Shown: one piece after another, positions 26,444-36,227 of the stretch
Numbering within the stretch: the stretch's first letter is position 1
How the letters are laid out: the number at the start of each line of letters is the position of its first letter
Source: Desulfosporosinus youngiae DSM 17734
GTDB lineage: Bacteria; Bacillota; Desulfitobacteriia; Desulfitobacteriales; Desulfitobacteriaceae
Assembly: GCF_000244895.1 (NCBI RefSeq)
Contig: NZ_CM001441.1
Span: 2,252,226-2,316,225, forward strand
Direction of reading: 5' to 3'
Length of the DNA stretch: 64,000 nucleotides
Position numbers and translations under genes: made by a program
The notes under the pieces: generated by a model
Databases searched by the model: none
What the model was told of the DNA's origin: nothing
What the model saw: only the letters and a program-made list of their open reading frames with translations

Positions 26444-26471
26444 AAGGCCATAGACAAAGTGCTATGGCCTT
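26444..26471 (+). promoter_or_regulatory. hairpin in the leader between secretion operon and purL
   Basis: A perfect 10-bp inverted repeat AAGGCCATAG/CTATGGCCTT with an 8-base loop, about 75 bases before purL. Only a weak T-rich run follows, so it may be a terminator of the upstream operon or a leader structure. No purine riboswitch core is present. Confidence 0.4.
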
Positions 26472-26544
26472 ATACATATTTTGGGACGCGAGCTTATGGT
26501 TAATCAATATTAAGTCAAGAAAAAAGTAATTAATGGAGGATGTT

Positions 26545-29500
26545 ATGGAGTCACAAGCTGTAAAACGTATTTACGTAGAAAAAAAACCGGGCTATGATAT
26601 TGAAGCTCAGGGCCTCTATACCGATCTGATCGAAAATTTAGGTATCCTGGGGTTACAAGGATTGAGAGTCATTAACCGCTATGATATTTCCGGAATTACA
26701 GATGAGGAGTATGCCAAGTCCCGCCCGATTATCTTTGCTGAGCCTCCCTTAGATTTAGTGTATGATGAAGAACTGGATATCCCCGCACAGGACCGGGTTT
26801 TTGCTATGGAATATCTGCCCGGTCAATATGACCAGCGGGCAGATTCGGCAGCTCAGTGTGTACAGATCCTGACCCAAAAAGAGCGTCCGGCGATTGCTTC
26901 AGCTAAGCTGATCGTCTTAAAAGGGGAAATTTCTGAAGACGATTTCCAAAGGATTAAAGAATACTGTATTAACCCTGTAGAATCAAGGGAAGCTGCTTTA
27001 GAAAAGCCTGAAAGCTTAGAGTTTGAAGCCGTTATTCCTCCGGATGTCGAAATTCTTGACCGCTTTATGGAAAAATCGCCGGCAGAACTGAGAGAGTTTT
27101 TTAAGGAAACAGGCTTAGCAATGAGCTATGAGGATTTAGCATTTTGTCAAACCTATTTCCGGGACACGGAGAAACGGAATCCTACGATTACTGAGATTCG
27201 AGTGATCGATACTTACTGGTCAGATCACTGCCGGCATACGACCTTTAATACTAAGATCGAGGAAGTTTCTTTTTCCGAAGGGGAATTCTCCTTTCCCATA
27301 AATACGGCTTATCAGGAGTATCTCACTTCAAGGGATTATGTTTATGGCGAAAATTCTGCTCATCGGGATGTCTGTCTCATGGACATTGCTGTCCTGGGGA
27401 TGAAAGAACTGAAAAAGCAAGGGAAATTACCGGACCTTGATCTGTCGGATGAGATCAATGCCTGCAGTATCGTGGTAAATGCCGATATCAACGGTCAAAC
27501 AGAAGAGTGGCTGGTGATGTTTAAGAACGAGACCCATAACCATCCTACAGAAATTGAACCTTTCGGGGGAGCTGCCACTTGTCTGGGGGGAGCGATTCGG
27601 GATCCTTTGTCCGGACGTACCTACGTCTACCAAGCTATGCGTGTAACGGGAAGCGGAGATCCGAGGGCAAGACTGGAAGATACCCTGCCCGGAAAACTGC
27701 CTCAGAGAAAGATTACAACAGGCGCAGCTGCCGGTTATAGCTCCTACGGAAACCAAATCGGACTTGCCACCGGGCAGGTGACCGAAGTATATGATGAAGG
27801 TTTTGTTGCCAAACGCATGGAAATAGGGGCTGTGATTGCAGCCGCTCCCCGGGAAAATGTCGTGCGTGAAGCTCCTCAAGCCGGAGATGTTGTGGTGCTT
27901 GTCGGAGGGAGAACAGGCCGGGACGGATGTGGCGGAGCCACAGGTTCTTCTAAAGAGCACACCACTGAATCCTTGCTGACCTGCGGCGCCGAAGTGCAAA
28001 AAGGAAATCCTCCCACGGAGCGAAAAATTCAACGGCTTTTCCGTAATCCAAAGGTAAGCACCCTTATTAAACGCTGCAACGATTTCGGAGCAGGCGGAGT
28101 ATCCGTAGCTATCGGAGAATTAACGGATGGCTTAGAAATCAACTTGGATGCCGTTCCCAAAAAATATGAAGGGCTTGATGGGACGGAGCTGGCGATCTCC
28201 GAATCACAAGAGCGTATGGCAGTCGTGATTCGTGCCGAGGATTTTGAAACCTTTGCTGACTATGCTCATCAGGAAAACCTGGAAGCAACCTTAGTGGCTA
28301 AGGTTAGTTCCAATCCCAGACTAATAATGCATTGGCGGAGGCAGGCAATTGTTGATCTCAGCCGGGAGTTTCTGGATACCAATGGAGTCAAGCAGAAGAC
28401 CAGGGTTCGGGTTAGTCAGCCTGAAGCTAAGCAAAACTATTTCAGTAAGCTTCCTGAACTCGTTGCGGAAAAAATCACTTCCTATAATTCGGAGAATAAT
28501 CCGGAAAACCGGGGTTCCTTACTGAAAGAAGCTTGGCTGGCTAATCTATCCGACTTGAATGTTTGCAGCCAAAAGGGTTTAGTGGAAAGATTTGATAGTA
28601 CGATCGGCATGTCGTCCGTCTTGATGCCCTTAGGCGGCAAATACCAGGCTACTCCGGCTGAAGGCATGGCCGCTAAGCTTCCCGTATTATCAGGGGAAAC
28701 CAATACGGCAACGATGATGACTTACGGCTATAATCCTCAATTGGCGAAGTGGAGCCCCTTTCACGGCGCCTTATATGCTGTTATTGATGCGGTAACTAAA
28801 ACCGTAGCCCTAGGCGGGGATTACAGCCAGGTTCGGCTTACCCTTCAGGAGTATTTCGAGCGCTTAGGAACCGATCCGGAAAAATGGGGCAAACCCTTCA
28901 GTGCTTTGCTGGGTGCCTTTTATGCTCAGAAAAACCTGGGGATTCCGGCGATCGGCGGTAAAGACAGTATGTCGGGAACGTTTATGGATTTGAACGTCCC
29001 GCCCACTTTAGTTGCTTTTGCAGTGAATGTGATCAAAGCGGATAAGGTTGTTTCCCAAGAGTTTAAGAAGCCCGGCAGTCAGGTTGTACTGGTGAAAGCT
29101 GAGCGGGATGTACATGAAGTCCCTGATTTTGAACAACTCAGTAAAAACTATTTAAAGGTCAACCAGTTGATTGATTCAGGATATGTCCTGGCATCTCATA
29201 CTGTCAGGATCGGCGGACTGGCGGCGGCACTCAGCAAAATGGCATTTGGCAATAGGATTGGGGTTGCCTTAGAAAATTCCCTTGATCTTCAGAGCTTATT
29301 TAGGGCGGATTATGGTTCAATCCTTTTAGAGATAGAGGAATCAGTGGATCTGGCGGAAGTCTTTGGCGGGGCAGCTTATCAGTTCCTTGGGGTGACTCAG
29401 GAAAACCCGGTGATCACGGTTAATGGAGCAACTATCGAGCTGGAGACTGCTTTAGCTGCTTGGGAAAAGCCTCTGGAAAAAATCTTCCCGACTCAAACGG

Positions 29501-30372
29501 AAAAAGTTGCTCAACCGCAGACCGTGAGCTTCAGACTGCGAAATACTCTAACTCCATCGATTAAAGTAGCTAAGCCAAGGGTCTTTATTCCGGTTTTCCC
29601 GGGTACGAATTGTGAATACGATTCAGCTGCGGCTTTTGAGAAAGCCGGAGGGATCGTGGAAACCTTGGTTATTCGAAATCTGAGTGCGGCGGATGTGGAG
29701 CAGTCAATCCAGGAAATGGTTAAAAAGATTAATCAAGCCCAAATTGTCATGCTTCCAGGGGGTTTTAGTGCCGGAGACGAACCGGATGGTTCAGGTAAGT
29801 TCATCGCTACTATGTTCAGAAATCCCCGGATAAGTGAAGCAATAGCCGGACTTATGAATCAAAGAGATGGTTTAATGCTCGGAATTTGCAATGGATTTCA
29901 AGCATTAATCAAATTGGGTCTTGTACCCTATGGCGAAATCATTGATCTGATGGAAGATTCCCCAACCCTTACCTATAATAAAATTGGACGTCACGTTTCG
30001 AGTATGGTCCAAACGAAAGTGGTCTCCGTCTTATCCCCCTGGTTTAGCGGGGTAAATTTAGGAGACATTCATTCAGTGCCTATCTCCCATGGAGAAGGCC
30101 GGTTTGTCGCGGATCCGGATATGATTCAAACCTTAATCCATAATGGCCAGGTTGCTACTCAATATGTGGATCTTAATGGGAACCCGAGCAACGATGTTCT
30201 CTATACTCCCAATGGTTCCTTTGAAGCGATTGAAGGAATTACCAGTCCGGATGGACGTATTCTGGGTAAAATGGCCCATTCCGAAAGAACGGGTCCGGAA
30301 ATAGCCAAAAATATTCCGGGCAATAAATATCAGCCGATTTTTGCCGGCGGGGTTAATTATTTCAGAGGATAA
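26545..30372 (+). CDS. purL: phosphoribosylformylglycinamidine synthase, long single-chain form
   Basis: A 1275-residue enzyme of purine synthesis that converts FGAR, glutamine and ATP to FGAM. It is the fused type in which the ATPase halves and the glutaminase are on one chain. Visible parts: the synthase core with TYWSDHCRHTTFNT, the FKNETHNHPTEIEPFGGAATCLGG ATP site, a second PurM-like half with IGGKDSMSGTF, and a C-terminal class I glutaminase with LGICNGFQ (nucleophilic Cys) and an SHGEG region. ATG 26545 follows GGAGG; ATG 26533 would have the ribosome site inside the gene. It stands alone, without other pur genes. Confidence 0.95.
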   Translation: MESQAVKRIYVEKKPGYDIEAQGLYTDLIENLGILGLQGLRVINRYDISGITDEEYAKSRPIIFAEPPLDLVYDEELDIPAQDRVFAMEYLPGQYDQRADSAAQCVQILTQKERPAIASAKLIVLKGEISEDDFQRIKEYCINPVESREAALEKPESLEFEAVIPPDVEILDRFMEKSPAELREFFKETGLAMSYEDLAFCQTYFRDTEKRNPTITEIRVIDTYWSDHCRHTTFNTKIEEVSFSEGEFSFPINTAYQEYLTSRDYVYGENSAHRDVCLMDIAVLGMKELKKQGKLPDLDLSDEINACSIVVNADINGQTEEWLVMFKNETHNHPTEIEPFGGAATCLGGAIRDPLSGRTYVYQAMRVTGSGDPRARLEDTLPGKLPQRKITTGAAAGYSSYGNQIGLATGQVTEVYDEGFVAKRMEIGAVIAAAPRENVVREAPQAGDVVVLVGGRTGRDGCGGATGSSKEHTTESLLTCGAEVQKGNPPTERKIQRLFRNPKVSTLIKRCNDFGAGGVSVAIGELTDGLEINLDAVPKKYEGLDGTELAISESQERMAVVIRAEDFETFADYAHQENLEATLVAKVSSNPRLIMHWRRQAIVDLSREFLDTNGVKQKTRVRVSQPEAKQNYFSKLPELVAEKITSYNSENNPENRGSLLKEAWLANLSDLNVCSQKGLVERFDSTIGMSSVLMPLGGKYQATPAEGMAAKLPVLSGETNTATMMTYGYNPQLAKWSPFHGALYAVIDAVTKTVALGGDYSQVRLTLQEYFERLGTDPEKWGKPFSALLGAFYAQKNLGIPAIGGKDSMSGTFMDLNVPPTLVAFAVNVIKADKVVSQEFKKPGSQVVLVKAERDVHEVPDFEQLSKNYLKVNQLIDSGYVLASHTVRIGGLAAALSKMAFGNRIGVALENSLDLQSLFRADYGSILLEIEESVDLAEVFGGAAYQFLGVTQENPVITVNGATIELETALAAWEKPLEKIFPTQTEKVAQPQTVSFRLRNTLTPSIKVAKPRVFIPVFPGTNCEYDSAAAFEKAGGIVETLVIRNLSAADVEQSIQEMVKKINQAQIVMLPGGFSAGDEPDGSGKFIATMFRNPRISEAIAGLMNQRDGLMLGICNGFQALIKLGLVPYGEIIDLMEDSPTLTYNKIGRHVSSMVQTKVVSVLSPWFSGVNLGDIHSVPISHGEGRFVADPDMIQTLIHNGQVATQYVDLNGNPSNDVLYTPNGSFEAIEGITSPDGRILGKMAHSERTGPEIAKNIPGNKYQPIFAGGVNYFRG

Positions 30373-30481
30373 CCTATCCCGGTTGCTGCCGGAGGTTAAG
30401 ATTGGGTTGAAGGGTTTTTGAGAGGTTTGTCGAATTCTAATTATTATGCTGCAATGATTAAAACAATAGGAGATGAAGTTT

Positions 30482-30790
30482 TTGAACACGACATTTGAAA
30501 GTGCTGTTGTAACTGTACAAGACAAAACAATTGCCGTAGTTTCTGTCAAACCAACTGTATTTCAGAACTCGTTTAATGCTACGACAGTTATTAAAGGATT
30601 GCTCCCTGTGTTTAAGGGAATGCCATTGGTTCTCATGACGCTGGATCCTCAAGGGAATCCTGCCTACTTTGGCAGATCAGACCTTATCCTTCTGCTAGAA
30701 ACCATCAACATTAAAGAGGCTGATTGGAAAGAGGTAACAGCAGCCGTTGACTTGACGAATTCTTGTCCTATGAAAGATGATGAAGGGTAA
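30482..30790 (+). CDS. small conserved protein of unknown function
   Basis: A 102-residue soluble protein (NTTFESAVVTVQDKTIAVVSVKPTVFQN to SCPMKDDEG). No known domain was recognised. It has an alpha/beta-like alternation, no signal peptide and no Cys pair. TTG 30482 is suggested because AGGAG sits 10 bases upstream; ATG 30473 directly abuts that site. It lies between purL and dinB and may be co-transcribed with dinB, 30 bases downstream. Confidence 0.55.
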   Translation: MNTTFESAVVTVQDKTIAVVSVKPTVFQNSFNATTVIKGLLPVFKGMPLVLMTLDPQGNPAYFGRSDLILLLETINIKEADWKEVTAAVDLTNSCPMKDDEG

Positions 30791-30820
30791 TACATTTTAG
30801 AACATTTCGCAGAGGAAACT

Positions 30821-31987
30821 ATGGATGTTTGGGCGAACTATCGTAAGATAATACATTTGGATATGGATGCTTTCTATGCCTCTGTTGAGCAGCGCGACGA
30901 TCCTTCTTTGCTGGGTAAACCTGTTGTGGTAGGAGGCAGCCTTAATAGCAGAGGTGTCGTTTCGACGGCCTCTTATGAAGCGCGCAAATATGGAATACGC
31001 TCGGCAATGCCTATTGCAGAAGCCGCTAGACGCTGTCCTTCTGCCATTTTTTTGCCGGTTAATTCACGAAAATATCAAGAGGTATCTCGTCAAATTCAGG
31101 CTGTTTTTTTGACCTATACTCCTATGGTCGAGCCACTGTCTTTGGATGAGGCCTTTCTGGATGTTACAGGTTCGACGAGCTTATTTGGTTCTGCACAGAC
31201 TATTGCTCTAACTATAAAACAGCGCATCCGACAGGAATTGAACTTAACGGCATCCGTGGGCTTAGCCTGCAACAAGTTTTTAGCAAAGCTCGCTTCAGAT
31301 CTGAAAAAGCCGGATGGCTTCGTGGTTGTGCAGCCTCATAGAATTCAGGAGTTTCTTGATCCATTGCCTGTGGAAAGACTCTGGGGAGTTGGAGAAAAAA
31401 CTGCCGAGCGCCTGCATATTCATAAGGTTAAAACCATCAGGGACTTGCGCAGACTGGATTTGAAGTTTTTAACTGAGCTCTTTGGAGCTCTAGGCACCCA
31501 ACTGTTTCAGTTGGCACAGGGAATTGACGACCGACCTGTGGAAAGCGACCGGGCCGTTAAATCCATTGGCCGTGAGACTACCTTTGCAACGGATATTCTG
31601 GATTATGAGGTATTGGAGACGACCTTATTGAAGCTGGCCCTGGATGTGGGGCGGAGAACGCGCAAAGAGTCGCTGAAAGGCAAAACCGTGACCTTAAAAG
31701 TCAGGTATGCTGATTTCCGAACGTTAACCCGTTCCCATACACTGGCCCGGGCCACGGATCTTGATGATGTGATTTATCGGGAAGCTTGCAGCTTGCTGCG
31801 GGAGTTAGCCATTAAGCAGCCGCTAAGATTAATTGGTGTTACCTTGTCCAATCTGACGGATCAGGAACAACATCAATTATCCTTATTTGAAGAGCCTGAG
31901 CTCGAACGGGAGAAGCTGACTAAGGTTTTTGATTTAGTGAAAGAGAAGTACGGCGAGAAAAGTATTACCAGGGCCAGACTTTTGTAA
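30821..31987 (+). CDS. dinB: DNA polymerase IV (Y family)
   Basis: A 388-residue translesion polymerase. The palm motifs are IIHLDMDAFYASVEQ (catalytic Asp pair region) and EPLSLDEAFLDVT (catalytic Asp-Glu). The HhH region is ERLWGVGEKTAERLH, with the little-finger domain at about 240-350. The C-terminal QLSLFEEPE segment matches the beta-clamp-binding motif QLxLF. The start ATG follows GAGGAAAC. It performs error-prone bypass synthesis in the cytoplasm. A terminator follows. Confidence 0.95.
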   Translation: MDVWANYRKIIHLDMDAFYASVEQRDDPSLLGKPVVVGGSLNSRGVVSTASYEARKYGIRSAMPIAEAARRCPSAIFLPVNSRKYQEVSRQIQAVFLTYTPMVEPLSLDEAFLDVTGSTSLFGSAQTIALTIKQRIRQELNLTASVGLACNKFLAKLASDLKKPDGFVVVQPHRIQEFLDPLPVERLWGVGEKTAERLHIHKVKTIRDLRRLDLKFLTELFGALGTQLFQLAQGIDDRPVESDRAVKSIGRETTFATDILDYEVLETTLLKLALDVGRRTRKESLKGKTVTLKVRYADFRTLTRSHTLARATDLDDVIYREACSLLRELAIKQPLRLIGVTLSNLTDQEQHQLSLFEEPELEREKLTKVFDLVKEKYGEKSITRARLL

Positions 31988-31997
31988 CCAAGCAGCC

Positions 31998-32046
31998 AAT
32001 AAGTAATGGCCATTTGCATTTTTCAGGCAGATGGCTTATTCATTTT
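31998..32046 (+). terminator. Rho-independent terminator after dinB
   Basis: AATAAG and GCCATTTGC pair with GCAGATGGC and CTTATT with a small internal bulge, followed by a T-rich stretch. The remaining bases up to 32299 are A+T-rich and hold a short tandem CGAACCACGAACCACGAA, with no gene. Confidence 0.6.
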
Positions 32047-32299
32047 ATAGTGATTAAGAGTATGTATCATCTCCTAACTTTATGGTCATTAAATGACGGG
32101 CAAGTACATAATAATTTCTATAATTTAACTGTCAGAAATAGCTCCAAACCGCGTCTATATATTTAGTAGGTAATTTCGTAAGGTATAAAAATAAATGGTA
32201 GAAGGAGGGAACTTCGAGTAATAACATCAATCCGGAAGTTCAGCTATAGCTGGATCGAATATCGAACCACGAACCACGAATTGGGAGGTAGATAAGACA

Positions 32300-34525
32300 A
32301 TGAAAAATAATTGGCGTTCTCTCCTGGCAGGGATTGTTGTTGCTTTTTTACTGGTTCCGGCGACGTCTGCTCCCTTAGCTCTGGCAGGAGAAATTAATAC
32401 CCTGCCGGCGGCCGGGGCTTTGGCAATCCCAACAATAAGCCTGGAAAAAGCGATTCAGATCGTTAAGACCAACTTCGACGTTCCCAAAGACTATACGGAT
32501 TTCAGCTCTTCATACAATACTTATGATGGTCGTCAGGCATGGGCTTTGCGTTGGAATGGTACATCAGAACGACCGGGAGAGTTCGCAGCAGAGGTTAATG
32601 CCCTTAACGGGGATATTGTGAGCATGAATTATTGGAAAAATGAAGATCAGTCAGCCAATCCATCAGTTCCAGCCATTAGTAAGGCGGATGCCCAAGAGAT
32701 CAGCGATAAATTGCTGAGCCGTCTATTAGGTAAACGGACTGAAGAATTGCGTTTAATTCCCAGTGAACAAGAGATTATTCCGTTAAACTACGGCCCTTTC
32801 AACTATTCTCTTCAATATCAACGGCTCACAAATGGAGTGCCTTTTCTCGGCAATGGAGTTAATGTGCAAGTTTCAAGTAAGGACGGTCAAGTTACTTCCT
32901 ACCGGCTGAACTGGAATGATGCGCAAGCGCCGGGAGCAGAGGGCGTGATTAGTGCCGAACAAGCGCGGCAGGCCTTCAGCGAGGCACCATTTTTCAAACT
33001 TGAGTACTGGGTTCCGTCATCCTTCAGACCTCTGCTGACAGGGCAAAAGCAGGAAGCTAAGCTGGTATATCAATTAAGAGGGGAAAATAATGGCGGAGCA
33101 ATTGATGCTTTCACGGGCAAACCGCTTCAGTTAAATCCGGGAGAATGGCTGGAGAATGATTCCTACGGTGGCGGGGGTATGGGTGCTGCCAAGGAGGCTA
33201 GGTCTGGAGCGGCTAATGATGCGCTCCATGTTCTAACACCCGAGGAACTAAAAGAAGTGGAACGTACAGCTAAGCTCCTTAAGCAGGATGAAGCAATTGC
33301 CGCGGTGAAGGGCTGGATTGAGATTCCAGCTAATTTGACATTACGCAGCGCAAATCTGGGTCAGGACTGGCGCAGTCCCGATAAGCGTATTTGGAGTTTT
33401 GATTGGGGCAGTGTATCCAACGATAGAGAATCAGGTAAACCTCAATACCTCAGTGCCAGGGTTAGTGCCGCAACCGGTGAACTGCTTGGGTTTGTTGTCT
33501 CCACACAGCCAAACGATAAGACAGAGGTCAAGCTGGACCGGGCAGCCGCCCAAAATCTGGCCGAGGAATTTTTGAAAAAAGTTCAGCCGGAGAGATTTAG
33601 TCAAGTGGTGTTAGACCCCGAGTCGGATTTAATGGCTAAGATGAACCCTGAACCCTGGAATAATCAAGCCTTCTCCTATCGAAGGGTCGTTAATGGGATT
33701 AATTTCCCCGAAAATGGGATGATTGTCAATGTCGATCCTGTGAGCGGCAAAGTGACGAATTATGAACTTAATTGGTTTGACTATGATTTTCCCGGCGTAT
33801 CCGGGATTATCAGCAAGGATAAAGCTGTGGAGTCATTTCTTAAGGCGCGTCCTTTAACCCTCAGCTATGTTCGTATCTATTCCAACGGCATTCCCGGGGA
33901 TTTGCGCTTAGTATATCTTCCAATTGCTGCAGACCGCAGTGTTCCGGTATCCAACACCGTGGATGCCAAAAGCGGAGAAATGCTGGATTACCAGGGCCAG
34001 CCAATAGAAAAGGGACCAAAACCATTTAAGTTTACGGATCTGGGTGAGGTTAAGGGTGCCGCAGAGATTGCGGCCCTTGGTCAAGCGGGATTGTTCGGTG
34101 ATTATGGGAATAGCTTTAAACCTCTTGAGAAGATGAGTGTTGACTCATTATTACGCGCTATGTATCTCAGCCGCTTTGGAATATGGGGAAATACCGGCCT
34201 TACAGAGAAAGAGGTTATTAGTAAAGCGAAAGATCTCGGCTGGCTGAAGGAAGATCTTAAGCCTGGAGATCCTGTGAATCGTGAACTCCTGACCAAAGTC
34301 TTACTGCGCTATATTCAGCTTAACAAGATAGCAGAACTTAAGGATATCTATCAAGTTAGTTTCCAGGATTCCGATCAGATCAGCCCGGAAGCTCTCGGCT
34401 ATGTTGCTATCGCCAGCAGTACCGGGATTGTCAAGGTCGAGGGGCAAACTTTGGCCCCGCGTGAAACAGTAAACCGTGCTGAAGCTGCTGTTGCCCTGTT
34501 CAGGGCTTTGGGTTGGCGCAATTAA
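32300..34525 (+). CDS. YcdB/YcdC-repeat surface protein with SLH-like C terminus
   Basis: A 741-residue exported protein. The signal peptide (about 1-29) ends SAPLALAGE. Two long repeats of YcdB/PepSY-like character follow (about 40-290 and 340-560); compare VSSKDGQVTSYRLNWNDAQAPGAEGVISAEQA with VDPVSGKVTNYELNWFDYDFPGVSGIISKDKA. The last 150 residues contain S-layer-homology-like motifs (FQDSDQISPEALGYVAIASSTGIV, ETVNRAEAAVALFRALG), suggesting attachment to the cell wall. The family often has a propeptide-like inhibitory fold, but no protease domain is present. RBS GGGAGGTAG. Confidence 0.8.
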   Translation: MKNNWRSLLAGIVVAFLLVPATSAPLALAGEINTLPAAGALAIPTISLEKAIQIVKTNFDVPKDYTDFSSSYNTYDGRQAWALRWNGTSERPGEFAAEVNALNGDIVSMNYWKNEDQSANPSVPAISKADAQEISDKLLSRLLGKRTEELRLIPSEQEIIPLNYGPFNYSLQYQRLTNGVPFLGNGVNVQVSSKDGQVTSYRLNWNDAQAPGAEGVISAEQARQAFSEAPFFKLEYWVPSSFRPLLTGQKQEAKLVYQLRGENNGGAIDAFTGKPLQLNPGEWLENDSYGGGGMGAAKEARSGAANDALHVLTPEELKEVERTAKLLKQDEAIAAVKGWIEIPANLTLRSANLGQDWRSPDKRIWSFDWGSVSNDRESGKPQYLSARVSAATGELLGFVVSTQPNDKTEVKLDRAAAQNLAEEFLKKVQPERFSQVVLDPESDLMAKMNPEPWNNQAFSYRRVVNGINFPENGMIVNVDPVSGKVTNYELNWFDYDFPGVSGIISKDKAVESFLKARPLTLSYVRIYSNGIPGDLRLVYLPIAADRSVPVSNTVDAKSGEMLDYQGQPIEKGPKPFKFTDLGEVKGAAEIAALGQAGLFGDYGNSFKPLEKMSVDSLLRAMYLSRFGIWGNTGLTEKEVISKAKDLGWLKEDLKPGDPVNRELLTKVLLRYIQLNKIAELKDIYQVSFQDSDQISPEALGYVAIASSTGIVKVEGQTLAPRETVNRAEAAVALFRALGWRN

Positions 34526-34536
34526 TATTGGTCAAC

Positions 34537-34580
34537 AAAAACAAGTCCCCTCATATCATTGTATTGAGGGGACTTGTTTT
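34537..34580 (+). terminator. bidirectional-type terminator
   Basis: A perfect 16-bp inverted repeat (34537-34552 with 34565-34580), A-rich before and T-rich after, directly behind the YcdB/SLH gene. Confidence 0.8.
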
Positions 34581-34608
34581 TATTGTGTCGCGTTTCGCTT
34601 CCAGCGAT

Positions 34609-34660
34609 GAAGGGGGCAGGTCAAATTCGTCTGCGCAGACGAATTTGACCTGCCCCCTTC
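34609..34660. repeat. 52-bp perfect palindrome
   Basis: Bases 34609-34634 are the exact reverse complement of 34635-34660 with no spacer. The arm begins GAAGGGGGCAGGTCAAATTC and ends at GTCTGC. The GGGCAGGTCAAATT core is reminiscent of REP-like palindromes mobilised by Y1/RAYT transposases, but no transposase gene is nearby. It is separate from the terminator 28 bases upstream and has no T run. Confidence 0.9.
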
Positions 34661-34662
34661 TC

Positions 34663-34740
34663 CTTTTGGGAATTCCGGAAAATGAGCGTGAGAAATTTAT
34701 CCTGCAGCATGATGTCAAACTGCCGGAAGTGCTCGGCTGA
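34663..34740 (+). pseudogene. possible C-terminal gene remnant after the palindrome
   Basis: The frame ending at 34740 reads GIPENEREKFILQHDVKLPEVL, an amphipathic protein-like stretch, directly after the palindrome. Upstream the same frame runs through the palindrome and terminator and looks non-coding. This may be the tail of a gene whose rest was replaced by the palindrome. The parent family is unknown. Confidence 0.2.
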
Positions 34741-34753
34741 CTAACCCTTGTGC

Positions 34754-35995
34754 TTAGTTTTTAATGAGTATTGATAAGTACTTCATTGAGTTTAAACCTT
34801 TTCTTTTGAACCAATCTTTCGTTTCATTTATGTATTGAGGATTGTGTTCAATTGTTTTGGCAAAGGACTGAATCAGCTTAACTGACAACTCTAAACTAAG
34901 TCCTTGGTGGAATCCGGCAATACCGGTAAGAAGCATTTTGATCAATGAGTAATGAAACACGAGCTTTATATATTCGTCAAAAATATCTCCGTTACTCAGT
35001 GGAAAAAGATTATTGTAGACGTAATTCACCAGATAATTCTCAAAAATATATTCGTGCTTAAAAGCAAAAGGAGCGTAGTAATTTTCAAAGGCCAGACGAT
35101 AGTTTTCAGCCGAAATATCTAAGCTTATGTCAGGTGAATGCTTTATGCCTTGCAAAAACTCAATGAAACATTCAGCGTAGCGTTGATTGGTTATTCCCTG
35201 TACAAGCCTTGTGAGAGCGCTTTGCATCAACAGTTTAAACTGAACTACCGGGGATGTGGGGGTTTTCGCGAGAAGCGCTGTTAAAGACTCTTCCTTTAAT
35301 AATTGGGCAAAGGAAGCAATGAACTCAGGTATAGTATCAACCTTTTTTTCATTACATACTTTCGCAAGCTTTTGAAAAAACAATCCCAGGATAATAAGCC
35401 GTTCCTCGAGCTTATAATCCCTGTTCTTTAATAGATGAAGTGTAAAATTTCGTAAATCCTGAAAATACTTGTTGGGTGTATCAGTGAAGGCCGGATCATT
35501 GGTATTAAGTGAAATTGAAATTTTGTTGCGCACATCCAGAGGTTCTTGTACTGAAATAAAGTCAATTCCTTTAGAGTTTAACAGTGCCACGCGTACAGCC
35601 TCGGGACAGGACATGACAGCGGATTTTTCCAGGATACCGTTGATAACATTAGTTACCCGGGGAAAAGCAAAACAAATCTGGGGTAAATAGTTTTCGCCTT
35701 GTTTTAACTGCATTAGGCAAAGTCTTTTTTTAGTTAAAAAAGGGCAGGTTGAATCATTGTTTAGTATCACATGGGCGTAGGTTTCCGCACTTTGTTCGGT
35801 TTGGTTGAGTTCGACCTTATTATCGATTATTTCTTTCAATGCCGGGTCATGGATACTGCTGTATTTTTTGAAGGTTCCGCTGTCCACCGTGATACTGCTC
35901 CAGCCAAAGCAGCAGCTGTCCTCGCAGGCGGAACCTATGCAATTGAAAGACTTCAGGTAGAGAGGCATTTGTATCTCTCTCGTTGTTTTAGTCAT
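34754..35995 (-). CDS. fliB: FliB-type flagellin lysine-N-methylase
   Basis: A 413-residue protein. The Cys-rich N-terminal region (FNCIGSACEDSCCFGWSSITVD, CPFLTKKRLCLMQLKQGENYLPQICFAFPR, MSCPEAVR) is characteristic of FliB, which methylates lysines of flagellin and holds an iron-sulphur cluster. The helical C-terminal half has no known motif. The start is supported by GAGGG on the minus strand. No flagellar genes are in the window, so it is a stand-alone copy. The regulation is not visible. Confidence 0.8.
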   Translation of the reverse strand: MTKTTREIQMPLYLKSFNCIGSACEDSCCFGWSSITVDSGTFKKYSSIHDPALKEIIDNKVELNQTEQSAETYAHVILNNDSTCPFLTKKRLCLMQLKQGENYLPQICFAFPRVTNVINGILEKSAVMSCPEAVRVALLNSKGIDFISVQEPLDVRNKISISLNTNDPAFTDTPNKYFQDLRNFTLHLLKNRDYKLEERLIILGLFFQKLAKVCNEKKVDTIPEFIASFAQLLKEESLTALLAKTPTSPVVQFKLLMQSALTRLVQGITNQRYAECFIEFLQGIKHSPDISLDISAENYRLAFENYYAPFAFKHEYIFENYLVNYVYNNLFPLSNGDIFDEYIKLVFHYSLIKMLLTGIAGFHQGLSLELSVKLIQSFAKTIEHNPQYINETKDWFKRKGLNSMKYLSILIKN

Positions 35996-36182
35996 GTATT
36001 TTCCCTCAAATCCATTTAAGAGTGTTAATATTAATTAAGGCACAATTATTATAATTTTACACCCAAATATGGGCCTTTTTCCCTGATAATTTTAAAACTT
36101 GTATATAAAAATATTAAGTGTCAGGCCTCAATAAAATTTATGAAGAAAACGAATCGTTTGTGGCAAAAAGTAAGGAGTGGGG

Positions 36183-36211
36183 TTGACGTATTCAAATAAT
36201 TAAAATAATAT
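36183..36211 (+). promoter_or_regulatory. sigma-A-type promoter of the riboswitch-controlled operon
   Basis: TTGACG (36183-36188) and TAATAT (36206-36211) with a 17-base A+T-rich spacer. The start would fall near 36218, just before the cobalamin riboswitch. Confidence 0.7.
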
Positions 36212-36227
36212 GTAGCTAAGTAAATAA

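Noticed and set aside
27427-28032. 201-codon minus-strand ORF inside purL
   Set aside because: It is antisense to well-conserved PurL motifs, has low-complexity-like composition and no ribosome site.
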